64,000 nucleotides of DNA. It comes from Urechis unicinctus (Eukaryota > Annelida > Polychaeta > Xenopneusta > Urechidae). Below are positions 13,900-40,430 of the stretch, one piece after another. Numbering within the stretch: the stretch's first letter is position 1; every line of letters starts with the position of its first letter. The position numbers and the translations under genes were made by a program. The notes beneath the pieces were generated by a model. It searched no databases. It was not told the DNA's origin and saw nothing but the letters and a program-made list of their open reading frames with translations. The stretch covers positions 19,234,480 to 19,298,479 of the forward strand of contig CM067343.1 of NCBI GenBank assembly GCA_034190875.2, in the 5' to 3' direction.

Positions 13900-26785
<12,886 letters not shown>

Positions 26786-28130
26786 ATTCATCCTGTCGGA
26801 CATACAGACTTCATTCTCAAGTGTTGGGACATTCTGTGTTATTGGCAAGAAGAGGTTGATAAAAGCACACCAGGTTGCGATGTGGTGTTGAAGCATTCGC
26901 TATTGAGATTGAATGCTTTGTCACTGTATTATTGCTTAGGAAGAAAATTTAAGCCCCTTATGGCAAACAAACAGGGATTGCTTTAATGCTCACAATGGTA
27001 CCTTCATTCTTATTCTAATTTAACAAATAGCAAACGGTCGATGATTGAACGAGACGATATCGTGATACACACTAACATCGCACTATTGTTGATGCTACAT
27101 ACTACATCCACATTGGTTTTCTTCATTTTTTGTCGGTAAAAATTAAAAAAGGGAGACAAAATGAAACATGTTTGCCTGAGCCATTTGAAGTAATGCCAAC
27201 CTGATAGTTTTTCCGGCGAAAACAGATTCACCGCATTACATCTACCTTGGTAAAGAATGCAGAAGCTGGAAGCAATTTCTTACAATGTCATGCTTTCTGC
27301 TTCCCATTACCAGAATGTGGCATGTCGAAACAATTAAATAGTTTAATTGCCTTGACCATTTCCAGGCTAATGATAAAGCGACATTCATAATCAAAATGGC
27401 ATCTTAAGTTATATTGCGGTAACAGTTGAACATAGAAGGTGTGACTAAACACCGTCTTTATTTCCAGGATCTCAAACAATGCCACACATCAAAACCGATC
27501 TTGTAAAAGATACTTAATCAACGGTCCAGGACTAGTAATGTCACTTGAACCATTGACGTAATGTAGGTCAAGGTGTATTAATTGGTGATATTACAAGCTT
27601 CTTTAAATACCAGATTTAATCCAAGCTATGCGGCTAGTTAATGTAGCATTATCAGAGACACTGATATACATTATATAGAATGTGATGGATTAGCAGCTGT
27701 GTCAGCAAGCCAAATTCATAGCGACAGCCTCAAACCTCGTATAATGTTCCCTAATAATGGGCTTATGCAATATCGAAGTCAACCCAGCGAACAACGAGAT
27801 CTGCGGAACAGGCTTATAATACGTGGCTCCTCCTTTTACTGCAATGTTCAAAGTTGTTCACCTCCCTTTGTGTTCGCACCACCGATCATCAATTACAACA
27901 CAGCCCATCAATATCACATCAGAGCAAACACCCCTCCTTTTTGAAGCTGACTTATCACACGGCGACACCCGGCGATAAGCCGTTTAACAACATCAGGAAT
28001 GACCCGCTCCCGATTAAATCCCAGGCAGCACTAGTGGAAGATTTACCAAACCAATCTGTAAACTCAGGTGTAGAAATTACGTTCTTTAGACCATACCGAT
28101 TTAAGAATAAAACTAAAGTTGTCCGACCGC
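26786..28130 (+). repeat. 3' flank of copy A and dispersed block R2
   Basis: No gene is seen. The first 1 kb matches the flanks after copies B and C and the dead exon at 7,017. The part from 27,530 matches the blocks at 970, 8,440 and 49,425. Transcription of copy A should end in here, but I cannot place the site: the nearest hexamers are variants such as ATTAAA near 27,143. Confidence 0.6.
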
Positions 28131-28131
28131 A

Positions 28132-28697
28132 ATGTATGTATGTATGTATGTATGTATGTATGTATGTATGTATGTATGTATGTTTGTATGTATGTATGTA
28201 TGTATGTATGTATGTATGTATGTATGTATGTATGTATGTATGTATGTATGTATGTATGTATGTATGTATGTGTATGTATGTATGTATGTATGTATGTATG
28301 TATGTATGTATGTATGTATGTATGTATGTATGTCTGTATGTATGTGTATGTATGTATGTATGTATGTATGTATGTATGTATGTATGTCTGTATGTATGTA
28401 TGTATCTGTATGTATGTATGTATGTATGTATGTATGTATGTATGTATGTATGTATGTATGTATGTATGTATGTATGTATGTATGTTTGTATGTATGTATG
28501 TATGTATGTATGTATGTATGTATGTATGTAGGTATGTATGTATGTATGTATGTATGTATGTATATGTATATGTAGTATGTATGTATGTATGTATGTATGT
28601 ATGTATGTATGTATGTATGTATGTATGTATGTATGTATGTATATGTATGTATGTATGTGTATTTGTATGTATGTATGTATTTATGTATGTATGTATG
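28132..28697. repeat. Giant (TATG)n array
   Basis: About 565 bp of TATG tetranucleotide with scattered single changes (TTTG, TCTG, TGTATG, GGTATG). Because 4 and 3 share no factor, every frame stays open and reads as Cys-Met-Tyr-Val on + or Thr-Tyr-Ile-His on -. The long frames across this region are artefacts and not genes. Confidence 0.97.
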
Positions 28698-28731
28698 ATG
28701 ATGCTTGTATGATTGTGTTTGCATTTACATG

Positions 28732-28888
<157 letters not shown>

Positions 28889-28919
28889 CTAATTGGTGTT
28901 TTTAAATAGTGTTTGCCAA

Positions 28920-29660
28920 TAGTAGTACCGTGAACATCAGGAGAAAGACATCCTTTGCTGCTGCAGTACTAGCTCTTATGATCAGTGTAAAGATTGCACG
29001 CTTAGTGACAGCTGATAGCGTCCAATACCCTAGAACTTTACGGAGCAAGGTAATATTTGAGTAATATTATGTGCATCCAAAGACATGGATTTCTATATAT
29101 AATGCTATGTGATCCCGGCGAGAAATAAATATCAATTTGAATTCAGGATGAATAAGGTTATACCACTAATGTCGATTGTGGCTAACAGGCAAAGATAAGT
29201 TAAGTTGTCTTAAGCGGATGGTCTTTAACTACAATGTGAGCACGAGATTGCAGGTAAGCTATTCCTTGTAAATAATTATGGATTGCCTTCGGTCAAGTGT
29301 ATGTGCAAACTGCCAATCCGATTGCAATACACGGTACATTGCTGCTCTGCTTATCAGTTCTGTTTGTTATAAAAAGCATCATATATATTGTGGCCACGAA
29401 CAAGCTCTACACCACGATTTCTGTATGCATGACAGCAGTAGGGTACATTATCCGAGAAATCTCAGTCATACACTTATCTACTGACAACGGTATGCACGAA
29501 GGATCCAGTTACATAAGCGCATCTGTAATGCAAATCGAGGATCTGGCGCTGCAAATAACCTTTACGAGGTCTTCATCACCCACTATCATGACGAGATCCA
29601 TCGTTTTGACACAGAGCAGTTACACAAGGACCGAACCCTTTGAGTTCGAATGCGATGTTA
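28920..29660 (+). repeat. Dispersed block R2, distal part
   Basis: The segment matches parts of 9,690-10,650 and 50,010-50,690 (CTGCTGCAGTACTAGC, AAGACATGGATTT, CGCATCTGTAATGCAAATC) and 1,670-1,830. It joins plexin intron 19 sequence at about 29,665. No gene is recognised. Confidence 0.55.
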
Positions 29661-29664
29661 TATA

Positions 29665-31110
29665 AAGATATAACAGTGTAACGCTATGTTAAAATTCAAT
29701 GTCCTAGAAATGTTATCATTATCATTACTCCAATATTCCATCTATTGTGAACCAGGTGATCGTGGGTAACATTCAGTATGAACCAGGCGGTCTCCGTTAT
29801 GATGCTAGTACTAACCGTCTGACCCTGACCATAGCCACTGCTGTGGGCTATATCGCGTTATTAACTATTTACTGACAAGAATGCTCCCACAACAGAGCGC
29901 CAGCATGAGGAGATCCGTCGACCGCTGTCAACACTGGCGAATATTGCTCGAATGAAGCATAAGTCCGATGAGTTGACATAGAAGCCCAATCCTTGCACCA
30001 CATAAAAATGCATGTAAGAAACTTGGACAAAGGATTACCGAACCTCATGTACTTTATCATTTTGTAGACAGCACACGTTATCTTCTGTACAAACACGTTT
30101 ACCATTTGTTTGTTATGCAGACTCGACATTCAATATGCGATCCGCATTATATCATCAGAAAAAACGATATTTGTTTTAGGCATTATCGCATGTTCGTTAA
30201 ATTATTGTTGATTCCAAATTACACATACCATCCTATTCTGTCAAGGGTACATGCGGTGCTGATTTTCTTAATATTGATTTACCTACACGACAAATGAAGC
30301 CGATCTTGGCTGATGACATTGTTGACAGATGAGCATGTGTGATGATAATGCTATAATAAACAGTCAATATTTACAGCATGGAGAACAGGATGAATCACTG
30401 GAGGATTTTAAAGTTCTCTTAAGCACCAAAAACTTTCTGACTCACGAGAAAAGTGAGTGGATTCCTTTTATAACTTTTCTGTCTTATCAACTGCGATGTG
30501 ATTTGCATAAACCTACATGATGTGTGTGTAATACTGTAGAAGTGAGGTGACATCTGTGCTTAAAATGGTTTTGTTGCAGAGAGAAGATTCAGCATCCCAG
30601 TGAGTGTATGTAGTTATATCATATAATCTGTATCCATTACCTGCCTTTGTGTTTACATTTGATTATACTTTGTCATCTCCATTTTGCCATTTTGCTTCTT
30701 TCGTATTGCCATAATCACAGGGTATTGAGAGCTGTGCTGAACATACCTGTGGACCACACAATAGCAAGCAGGAACCCCAGAACAATGTTCAGAGGGTAAC
30801 AATGTTGACTCTTATTATGATTAACCTGTTCGACTATGAGATATTATATACTTGTCATTCCTCAAATCATGCAACTGTACAAAGAAGCTGTAATATGTGT
30901 ATGTCGCGTTACAGTTGTGAAACTGTGCTCGCCAAATTGGTCAACATCAGGGTGTCGGTCTCAATGTTTCCTTACATGAAGCAGTTTACTGGCCGACGTT
31001 GTGGAAGATATATGAAGCCATCGAACAGCAGACCGAAAAGGGACCAATCGACTGCATGACTTCACGCGCGAAATATCCTCTCTCCGATGATAGCCTTCTC
31101 AAGCAAGATA
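29665..31110 (+). pseudogene. Plexin copy B: remnant of exons 20-25
   Basis: The copy starts inside intron 19. Exon 20 (29,756 on) keeps GNIQYEPGGLRYDAST and half of the transmembrane helix, then hits TGA through a deletion near 29,873. Exon 21 (30,121 on) is badly decayed. Exon 22 (30,376 on) has lost its middle: FLTH joins EK directly. Exons 23 and 24 survive at 30,538 and 30,720, and exon 25 (30,915-31,110) is frameshifted at GRRCGR. At about 31,110 it fuses to 3' flank, so exons 26-33 are gone. Confidence 0.85.
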
Positions 31111-32510
31111 TTGATGAAATCACGCCAGATTGTGACGTGGTATGGTAGTATTCGCTGTTGAGATGTAAAGGCTCTGTCATTGTATAATTGCTTGTGGACA
31201 AACGCTTACCTCCTTAAATTAACAGAGAGGGATTGTGTTAATGCTTTCAACAATTGTGCTTCCACCTTAAGTTTTATTTTGAATTAATAAATTAGATATG
31301 GCCGATTATTGAACGGCCGGAAATCTTGCAGTTATCACGATGTTGTTGATGCTAACCGTGCTACATATACATTGTTTTGGTTTTTTTCTCGGGCAAAATA
31401 AACAAGCTGAAGTATAATCATACATGTTCGCTTGAAGCATTTGATCTACTTGTGTAAATGATGCAGATACTGGAAACATTCTTCTTACAATGTAATCCTT
31501 TCTGCTACCCATTACCAGAATGTCAATAGAATAAGGGGAACCATCGAATTGCCTCAGCAAGTTCCTGGTTGAAGATAAATCGACATTCACAATCACTACA
31601 GTACAAGGTCAAGTGTACCTCATTAAAAAGATAACATCTCAAATTTCTAAAAGTCTGTGAAGCTGTTGGACTAATTTTATCTTTGTTACATGACATGTTG
31701 AGAGAGGTCTTGTCCTCCATGTTTAAGTAGAGGGCAGACCCTGGTGTGTGAGTCATTTCCCGTTCAACTCAGGTTTGAATAAGGTTACACATTCGAAGCA
31801 GCGGTTCATTTTTAAATGTTATTTGTAACTCGGTGGGGAATGGCAGACTGGGTAATTTGTTTGTTGTTGTTCATGAAAAAAGCCTGTTGGGTCTGAAGTG
31901 GATCTGAGCTGTGGTCAATTGGGCCCTGCTCATTTCAAATTATGGATACGCATTGGAAGCCAGCATTGGATTATTAAATGAATATTTGACACCTGTGTAT
32001 ATTTCCATAAAGACTGGTGCAAATTCCACATATCACCACAAACAAACTGATAATTGGCCCTGAATGACATATTACCCCTAAATTACATATGAAAGTTTGT
32101 ACCTTGAAAATCTGATGGGTTCCTGCTCCTGAGTAAGACCGGTTGTAATTTTTGATAGTCTTAATTATACCTGGTAATGTATTTGTGCATGCCACATGTG
32201 GTTCAATTGTTTCACTAATGTGGCCAGTCCGTCTCTAGGTAGCTAACTAAGTAAACTTACTTATGTGCGTGCACTGTTTCGTCGAAAAGATGTTGACGTC
32301 AACTTTGATTGGCTTCTATGCTGGACAACTTGAATTGGTTCCTTGTCTTGTAAAATCAGCATTGTTATCGAAAGTTATATATCCATTAAGATAAAATCAG
32401 TTGTCTTTTATTGTTTGATGGTCTACCAGTTCGCTTGTGAAACTTCTAGTATCGTTTGCACTCAATCAATGATTAATATGCGCATTACTGATATTCAGAA
32501 TGGTTTCAAT
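31111..32510. other. 3' flank of copy B and unassigned sequence
   Basis: Bases 31,111-31,760 match plexin 3' flank (compare 26,857-27,300 and the reverse strand at 1,998-1,850). Bases 31,760-32,510 show no gene or repeat I recognise. The minus-strand sema exon 2 fragment begins at their right edge. Confidence 0.5.
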
Positions 32511-32759
32511 TTCAGACATCCCTAGATATGCCACAGTGAAGTCATCTGCGTTTGTGCTGATCATGGAAATCACACTAGATGATTTCAAGGTCTTGATGGC
32601 TTGGGATATGATGGGATAGCGTCCAGCCAATGGGGCATTAGTGAAAAATGAATCCCCGCAGTAGTTGGCTGGTATGATGATCCTCTTCATCAGACAAATG
32701 ATGGTGACGAAATTTAGGCTTAAACTGTCACTGTCAATGCGCTGTGCGTAGCGGACGAG

Positions 32760-33121
32760 CCTCTCCGAAACTTTTTCTACGTACAAGAACCGTAACACAA
32801 TGAAGGTGGTGGTGGGTGCTACACCAGGAGGCCTAGTGTCCTATATGTCTCCCTCTTATGGCGGCGCAACCAGTGACAGGCAGGTATTGGAAAGGAGAAA
32901 ACTACCAGAAATATGTGACCAGGGTGACTCGGTAATGGCTTTGTCAAGCAGGACTTATTTGCTCCCTATGATGTCACCGTAAATATACCAACCTTTTTCA
33001 GTAAGAAGAATCAGCTGACAGGGAAAGTGGTGCAGAGAGACCGGAAGATCTCCAGCAAGAGGGTGCACATTGAGCGGATAATAGGAATGGGAAAAATTGT
33101 GTTTGTCCCTTTCATTGAATA
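32760..33121 (+). pseudogene. DDE transposase (DDE_Tnp_4-like), C-terminal part, broken
   Basis: The frame reads STYKNRNTMKVVVGATPGG, then SYGGATSDRQVLERR with the first catalytic Asp, then GDSVMA. A small deletion removes the DRGF-type box with the second Asp and shifts the frame. It resumes with QDLFAPYDVTVNIPTFF, KKNQLTGKVV and RVHIERIIGMGK, which has the acidic third residue, and stops at 33,121. The N-terminal region with any THAP or other DNA-binding domain is absent. The enzyme would be inactive. Confidence 0.75.
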
Positions 33122-33272
33122 AGTGACTGTGGAACCCCGAATGGATTAATTGTTTATAATTCAATTAAAACATTTTGTACTTTTCAAGTTTAAAGAGTTT
33201 ATTATACATACCACCACATGCAATATGCAGGTAAATGATTCCCTAAAGAAAAAAGGAAATCAGTGCACAAGC

Positions 33273-33850
33273 CTACTCAGTAAGAGAAATTTTGAAAAAA
33301 AACATTGAATCAAGTATAGCATCTTTGAAATAGTCCCTGAAAAACACCTCTAACTTTGAAATCATAGTAGTAATAAACTCATCGTCACGGGTAACTGGAA
33401 CAATCTCCATAGACACCTCAAGATAACAAAGTTGACTGTTCGTGCAAAACAACTGGCCCTGGATTTGGTAATAGTAGTCATATTGGCTTTAAGGGTGAGC
33501 TGGTTGTTCTCACTGACCAGGTATGGCACTGAGACAGGAGTGACTGGTTTGTCCCTGGTACTGTACGGACACTTGACCTCAACAATCATGTGATCAGACA
33601 CAACCCCATCTGGTGAGCATGCGAGGTAGGGGTGTGTTTGGGACACTACAATCCCACATGGCTTGACTTCGGTCCCAGTCAACTCTGCATATTCCTCAGA
33701 GCAACAGACTCATTACGGATACCGTGGTTAATTGCTTTGGCCTGAATCGGGTTGACGCGGGTCAGCGACTTCGCCATAGGGACCAAGTCTGTTTTTATAG
33801 TAGATTTGCATATCCTGCCAAACAGTAATGATTTGCTCCAATGTTACCAA
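33273..33850 (-). pseudogene. YqaJ/lambda-exonuclease-like nuclease, frameshifted
   Basis: The minus strand encodes AINHGIRNESVALR, then GIVVSQTHPYLACSPDG and IVEVKCPYS, then YYYQIQGQLFC, the ordered motifs of the PD-(D/E)XK YqaJ family (Asp in SPDG, Glu and Lys in EVK). Two single-base losses break it: one after VALR near 33,695, the other before DYYYQ near 33,485. The stop is at 33,275-33,273. In ISL2EU elements this nuclease accompanies the transposase; its role there is not well defined. Confidence 0.75.
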
Positions 33851-35788
33851 CGATATAACTCAAAAGGTTTCAATCAAAAATAACGATGTTGTGCAACCTT
33901 CTATGGTAAACTGTGTGTATTAGAATACCGGAAGCGGGCGAGGGACCGCATTGCTCCGTGGCGCCGCGTAGCGGATTAAAACTCGAGGTCTCCCATTCTA
34001 AAGCATTTTACATCAAATATACATATTACAGTGCTGCATGATATGCAGCCAACATCGAATGCAACAACTCACACACAGTGACTACATCAAAGACACATTT
34101 TATAACAAATAAATGCTTCTCACCTCTGTTCGACAAGCTGCATTCCCAGTAAACTGCTCGCCACGAGATGTGTAATCAACATTAAAGCAGCCCTGTAAGC
34201 TCTCCGTCACCTTGGCTCTGATGTCAAACATTTTGTAGAGCCAGACAACAGACTCTGTCACTGGAATATCACTCGTGTCACTTGGAGAAGGCGGCCATCA
34301 GAACGCTATCATCCTCTGACAACCGGGTACCTGCTTGCATTACGGACGTTGATTGAACCAAAGCGTAGTTACCACTAGACGTGCTGGCAGTAAATAGGCA
34401 ACTCCACATATGATTTTAAAGCTTCATCTTGTGCGCACACTTGTATCATTTGGGATATGTATGTGTTGTTTTTGGGAGAGACCTTCTGTGTTGTCAAGAA
34501 ATAGCCGTATCCATTCACAGAGAATCCACTTACATTATCAACATTGAAACTGTCTTTATAGTTGGCTTTAAAATTAATATAAGAACCTCGACCAAAGTCA
34601 ACCCGGATGATCTCTAATGACTGAATCCTCATGCTACATACATTTGGTATCACATTCCTACCGCTGAATTAGACACATCACCAATCCGATCTCTGGTAAA
34701 TGTGGTTCCTACATATAGTCTGTTGCTGTTATCAGGACCGGGTGCCACAAAGCCGACTGTAGAAGACAGCTCATCATTAGCTGCGACAAATAATCTGGAT
34801 GAATCATCAAAACTTTGTTTTGTATCTTTTTTGGATCCTTTTTTTTCGTGTCTGTGCTGGCGTTTCGGTAGGTTGTGGATTCTACACAGTGATCCAAATT
34901 AGATCGAAAATCGTCAGTTATACAGAAAAGAAGGTCCATAACCGGCCCTGTCACCACATCATTGATGACATTGAGGTCAGGGTCAAGTTTGTAGATGTGA
35001 CTACGAGCTCCTACATACACCTTCACTGTGGCGGGGTTCGTGGTCAGGTGTTAGAATTGACTGTCAGGAGGCGCGAAGTCAGCTGTGTGGATTGCTCTCT
35101 TTGACTGTGCATACACAGAAATGACCCACAGATATGCATGCAACTGGAGGAAAGCTATTTTGTGTGATGACGATAGCCGATTCAAAATTATCACCAGCTA
35201 TGATACACACATCAATAACATAGCAAAACAAAGTGTGTTTAACGCACGTTGGATAATTATTGTTCGGTCACTTCCTTTTATTTGATCACTACTGCACTTA
35301 AACAATGACAGGTCTTGATGCCGCAAAGGAGACCTGTTTCATTAATGCCCCGATATCTTACATGTATACCGACTATACCCAGGGCTCAGTCTGACAGCTT
35401 GCGTGGGATATGTGGGATAACGTATCAATTTAACAATGACAGAGATTGCAAACATTTGGAAGCGGTGTGGGTCGGTTTTCAATACAGCTCTGTTCTTTCT
35501 ATCATGAATCTCTGACCCACAACCAACCCGTCTCTACATTGATTGAAGCTAACGCGCGTTCGGAAGGGTAGGAGAGAAGTTTTATGGATGTGCTATTGGA
35601 AAGTACTTCAGTATCGCTGTTTGGTGTTATCGACTCATTCTAGTAAAAGACCTGTCTGTTTTTGATTATTCTACCAGTAATAGTGGTGAAAAAGCTGACA
35701 ACCGTACCATTCATGGTTCCCTATTCACAAGTCGTCGACAGCCATACTGTAGGATCAAATGGAGGATGTATGCGAGGCGTGGTGCCCG

Positions 35789-36290
<502 letters not shown>

Positions 36291-36499
36291 TTTTATCGAT
36301 ATTTATTTTCTTTGATTGTATCAGCTGTTTCGATGATAAGGGATATGTCATAGGCTTTTAATTTTTTTTTATGTAAGTAAGTGTTCAGGAATCTTAGGAG
36401 CAATACAAATAAATGAGTTGAATAAGTTCGGTTGTCTATCATTCCAATACATTGTATCTGTTTGGGGGTGGGCACTTAAGTGTATAGAGGTACCATACA

Positions 36500-36960
36500 T
36501 CTGCCGCGCGACGGGGTATGTTACTTCGCCTCTCGACTTGTACGACGGGTTTTGTTTGGCCTCGTACTTATACGACGGGGTATGTTTTCTCAGCTGCTGT
36601 CTGTACGAGGGGATTTTAGGGGCTTCGTTTTGTACGACGGGGTATGTTTTTCGCTTCTCATCTGCTTATTTGATATATATTTTGTTTCTGTATGTCGAGA
36701 TTTTCTCCCGTGATTTCCCACCGATTGTTGACATTGCAAATACAATGAATGGTCCCTGTGTGACGCGCCGAGAATCACACGCTCTACCGTGCAAGCGCGC
36801 GAAGCTGTTGCTGCATGTAATCAGAAATCGGCTGATCAGATTTTGAGATTTTTCCGACACTTTCATCCTGCCTACGACATTGGATGGGTTATACATTTGC
36901 ATAATACCTCGTACGACGGGAAACGCTCTTTTGCCATTTTCATTTTGTACGACGGGTACG
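36500..36960 (-). repeat. Second cluster of TTGTACGACGGG motifs
   Basis: Copies of (T)GTACGACGGGG occur near 36,505 (degenerate), 36,539, 36,569, 36,602 (degenerate), 36,630, 36,906 and 36,945, several followed by TATGTT or TTTT. It is the inverted counterpart of 5,490-5,940. The core word is better kept than the sequence between copies. Confidence 0.55.
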
Positions 36961-37675
36961 GGTTTTTCGAGATTCCGCGGCACACCCCTATCCGGAGTAG
37001 GCCAAGTGCCCCCCACCCTACCCCCGAGATCTGTGCACTTAAATTATTTCAGCTGGAGGGGGCCGCCCTATGCTCTATATACCCGCTCTTCCTTGAGAGA
37101 TGTGTGTGTTTTGGATGATAGCCAGGAGTCATGGGCTTCACTGAGGAATCTTTAAGACATACAAAATACAACTAAAGTGGTGTGAGAATGCTTTAAATAT
37201 GTTCTTTAAATGAATGCCATCATATGGTCTGATTAAATCACAGAACCTCCTATTCTGCTGGATAATTAGGACACGGTTTGGTAACGTAAAGGTATTGAAA
37301 TCACTTCGGGAATATATAACACTCACCGTACCGGGAAGTGGTGTTGACAAAAATAATGGAGGCTGTCTAACAAACGGACTGAATTTGCATATGCACCATT
37401 GTAAGTTAACCCTGACCCCGAGTCGTATGTCAGTATGGTAGTTTGCTACAAGCGATGATTATAGCGGGCCTCTACTGTTTTCATATCGCGCGATTCTTAA
37501 TAGACCACAGTGTAGGCCGACATATACGGGCAAAAAACACAGCAAATATTGTGCGATGCCATGGCCATTATCGCACAACTGCCTCTTAAGCACATGTGAC
37601 ATATTCCATCCGCTTAATGTATGCAGGTGCTCCAGCCTGTCTACCGAACTCCCGCGAGCGACCGAAAGCTGTGAA

Positions 37676-37866
<191 letters not shown>

Positions 37867-38187
37867 CTTGGCTCATTATATTGGGGTGAAAACGTTTGTC
37901 CTCATATAATTACGAAAGCGGACACTTAAGAGCAAACTTCCATATCTTGAACGCAAGTTGTTGACATTTTAATTATCTATACCAGATAAATGTCTTGAAT
38001 GCGATCACGCAAGTTTAAAATATATAAACGGTGATCCTTACCCTTCTTATAACGTTCCGATATGCATACGGCATTATGATGCACTCATATAAAGTTGTCA
38101 TAACATACCCTTCTAAATGATATTACTCACCCGCAACTACTACTTCATATGAAAATAATACCCATTACCCCTCGAAATTAAAAATTA

Positions 38188-38697
38188 TGTCACGCTTGAC
38201 CTACACTACCACCATTCCATGTGTGGAATAGAACCCATGACCCGGTTATTTGACCATCGAAGAATGATTTTAAGCCAGTCAATCGAATCCGGTGCTATTG
38301 AAATGCGTGCCTGTTGAACGTAATGACAAGACCAAACCATAACGTCCATAGTTTTACACTGGCTTCGAATTCGAAAAAAGTCACTGCAAAAGGCACTTTA
38401 ATCATGGTTTTTCCCTAGTTGAATCTTGCTTTGCACATTTGTCTCCTTTACCAAAACTCCATACCTCAAATCCGATTATCCTATTCTGCTGTTTGTTTTA
38501 GTACCTGTAATTTCTCGTCAGATAGACTATGCCGACCTTGGATAAGTTTTTCGGCAAACCAGAGTGACAGTATTGCCGTGTTCTCGAGGCATGGCGAGAA
38601 TATGTAGGTGCACGAGATCTCGGCGGGATCAGGAAAAGCTAACATGAGGATAGATGAGTCTTGTAGGATAAGTGTGGTGTGTATGGATCCCTCAATA
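38188..38697. other. Insertion of about 500 bp present in one inverted arm only
   Basis: Sequence on both sides matches 4,270-4,340 in reverse complement, but this stretch has no match there. No reading frame, terminal repeat or tail is recognised. It is either a young insertion in this arm or a deletion in the other. Confidence 0.5.
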
Positions 38698-38888
38698 TAG
38701 CGGAGAGTAGAATGTATTCTGCAGTGCGATCTGTGCGTTCAACCATGGCTTCAACATCAAACGCATGTGGAAAATAATGACGCCCTTACAATGCGCTTCT
38801 ATCATGTCAATGCCCATGTCAACGAGCGTGTACAATAATAATCACCACGACTATCCATCATTTTAGGTCGAGCTTCTTCAAGAACCAG

Positions 38889-39599
<711 letters not shown>

Positions 39600-39600
<1 letters not shown>

Positions 39601-39970
39601 TATTATCGCATGACACCCTCCTTTCAGCTATTCAGTTCTAGATTAAAGGCTCGGTTTTTTTTCCTTTTTCGCCTGGAGCTCGTAGCGATAACTGCTATCG
39701 TGACGCAATCTGCCTTCTGTTTTGAGAAAGTCCCTGACAAGCACCACATCTCTAACATAGCAACACTAACTGGCATCGAGAGGTCACGGTATCATCCCAT
39801 TTGCCTCTGTCTAGCTGAGGCGCGCCATTCTAACACATGCATAGCCACCAATCCCAGACAGTTACCTTACATAACGTAGGTTAACGCTCGTGATCAAGTT
39901 TACGATTAAGAGGGGGGCGTGCGTTTGATTGTCGTGTATAGGTGCAATCGTGATAAGTAAGAAATCGATT
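39600..39970 (+). pseudogene. Orphan copy of plexin intron 27
   Basis: The stretch matches pieces of 24,340-24,940 in copy A in order: GAGAAAGTCCCTGACA, ATAGCAACACTA, GGTCACGGTAT, GCTGAGGCGCG, ATTCTAACAC, ATAACGTAGGTTAACGCT, and GTGTATAGGTGCAATCG. It lies next to TA arrays, as in intron 27 of copy A. No flanking exon is left, so this is a relic of another plexin copy's 3' half. Confidence 0.65.
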
Positions 39971-40430
39971 GCCATCGGAACCGCGTTATAATTCTACCAG
40001 TTCTCACGGAAGATTTTGTCATCATAGCGGTTATATAACTTATTTTGAACGTGATGATCGTATCGCGACCAGCCAGCACGATCATGACGTCGCTGTCGCG
40101 GGCTCAAGCGCCTAGGCTCTGCAACCTGACGCGTTATTCGTAGACCCCCTTTGCCAGAGGCAGCAGCAACTCACCCGCGCTGGTTGACCCCGAATACGCT
40201 CAAAATAGCATGGAGAGTTATAGAAATATCAATACACATACCTCTATATATGTTTCACAAATGTATGGGGTGTAACTATTGTTTTTAATCGTGTTGGAAA
40301 AATATTTTATTGACATTGCGGCAAAAGCGCGGCCGCTTGTTGATATGTTCAGCTGTCACCCCTTCTATAAGGACGAGTTGGTTATGGGTCAGAGACTCTT
40401 GTTAGAGTATTTGTTAAAGCACATATATGA
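39970..40430. other. Upstream of copy C, no gene seen
   Basis: Bases 39,970-40,260 are anonymous and include a more GC-rich stretch at 40,070-40,200. From about 40,350 the sequence matches the promoter-side flank of copies A and D. A 151-codon frame at 40,279-40,734 runs through that flank without a counterpart in A or D. Confidence 0.5.

Larger units (their letters stand above)
32700..33990. mobile_element. Broken ISL2EU-like DNA transposon
   Basis: A DDE transposase gene on + and a YqaJ-type nuclease gene on - face each other, a pairing known from ISL2EU (IS4EU-related) elements of animals. Both are disrupted. The element lies in intron 1 of the minus-strand plexin pseudogene, which is about 1 kb longer than intron 1 of copy D. 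I cannot define terminal repeats or target duplication, so the limits are approximate. A GC-rich word (GCGCCGCGTAGCGG near 33,960) lies at the right edge. Confidence 0.7.
32514..35175 (-). pseudogene. Plexin sema exons 1-2, inverted dead copy
   Basis: On the minus strand, 35,175-34,124 follows plexin exon 1, with a lost start codon (the same loss as in 7,017). It has insertions and deletions near 34,850 and 34,290, but conserved words such as VYVGARSHIYKLDPDLNVIND and NNTYISQMIQVCAQDEA. The exon 1 donor GTGAG is intact at 34,123. After an interrupted intron, 32,684-32,514 is exon 2 (NYCGDSFFTNAPLAGRYP, DDFTVAYLGMS), truncated before its donor. Intron 1 holds an ISL2EU-like element. Nothing of exon 3 or later is seen. 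Confidence 0.85.

Noticed and set aside
28119..28712. Long open frames of about 200 codons on both strands (Cys-Met-Tyr-Val or Thr-Tyr-Ile-His repeats)
   Set aside because: They are produced by a TATG tetranucleotide array, which keeps all frames open. There is no other protein feature.
36418..36846. 142-codon frame in the inverted arm, with a partial partner on the minus strand at 5,604-5,957
   Set aside because: The two arms keep part of the frame because they are a recent duplication, and the frame runs through the CGTCGTAC motif cluster. Residues show no domain. I left it as non-coding, though a coding origin is not excluded.
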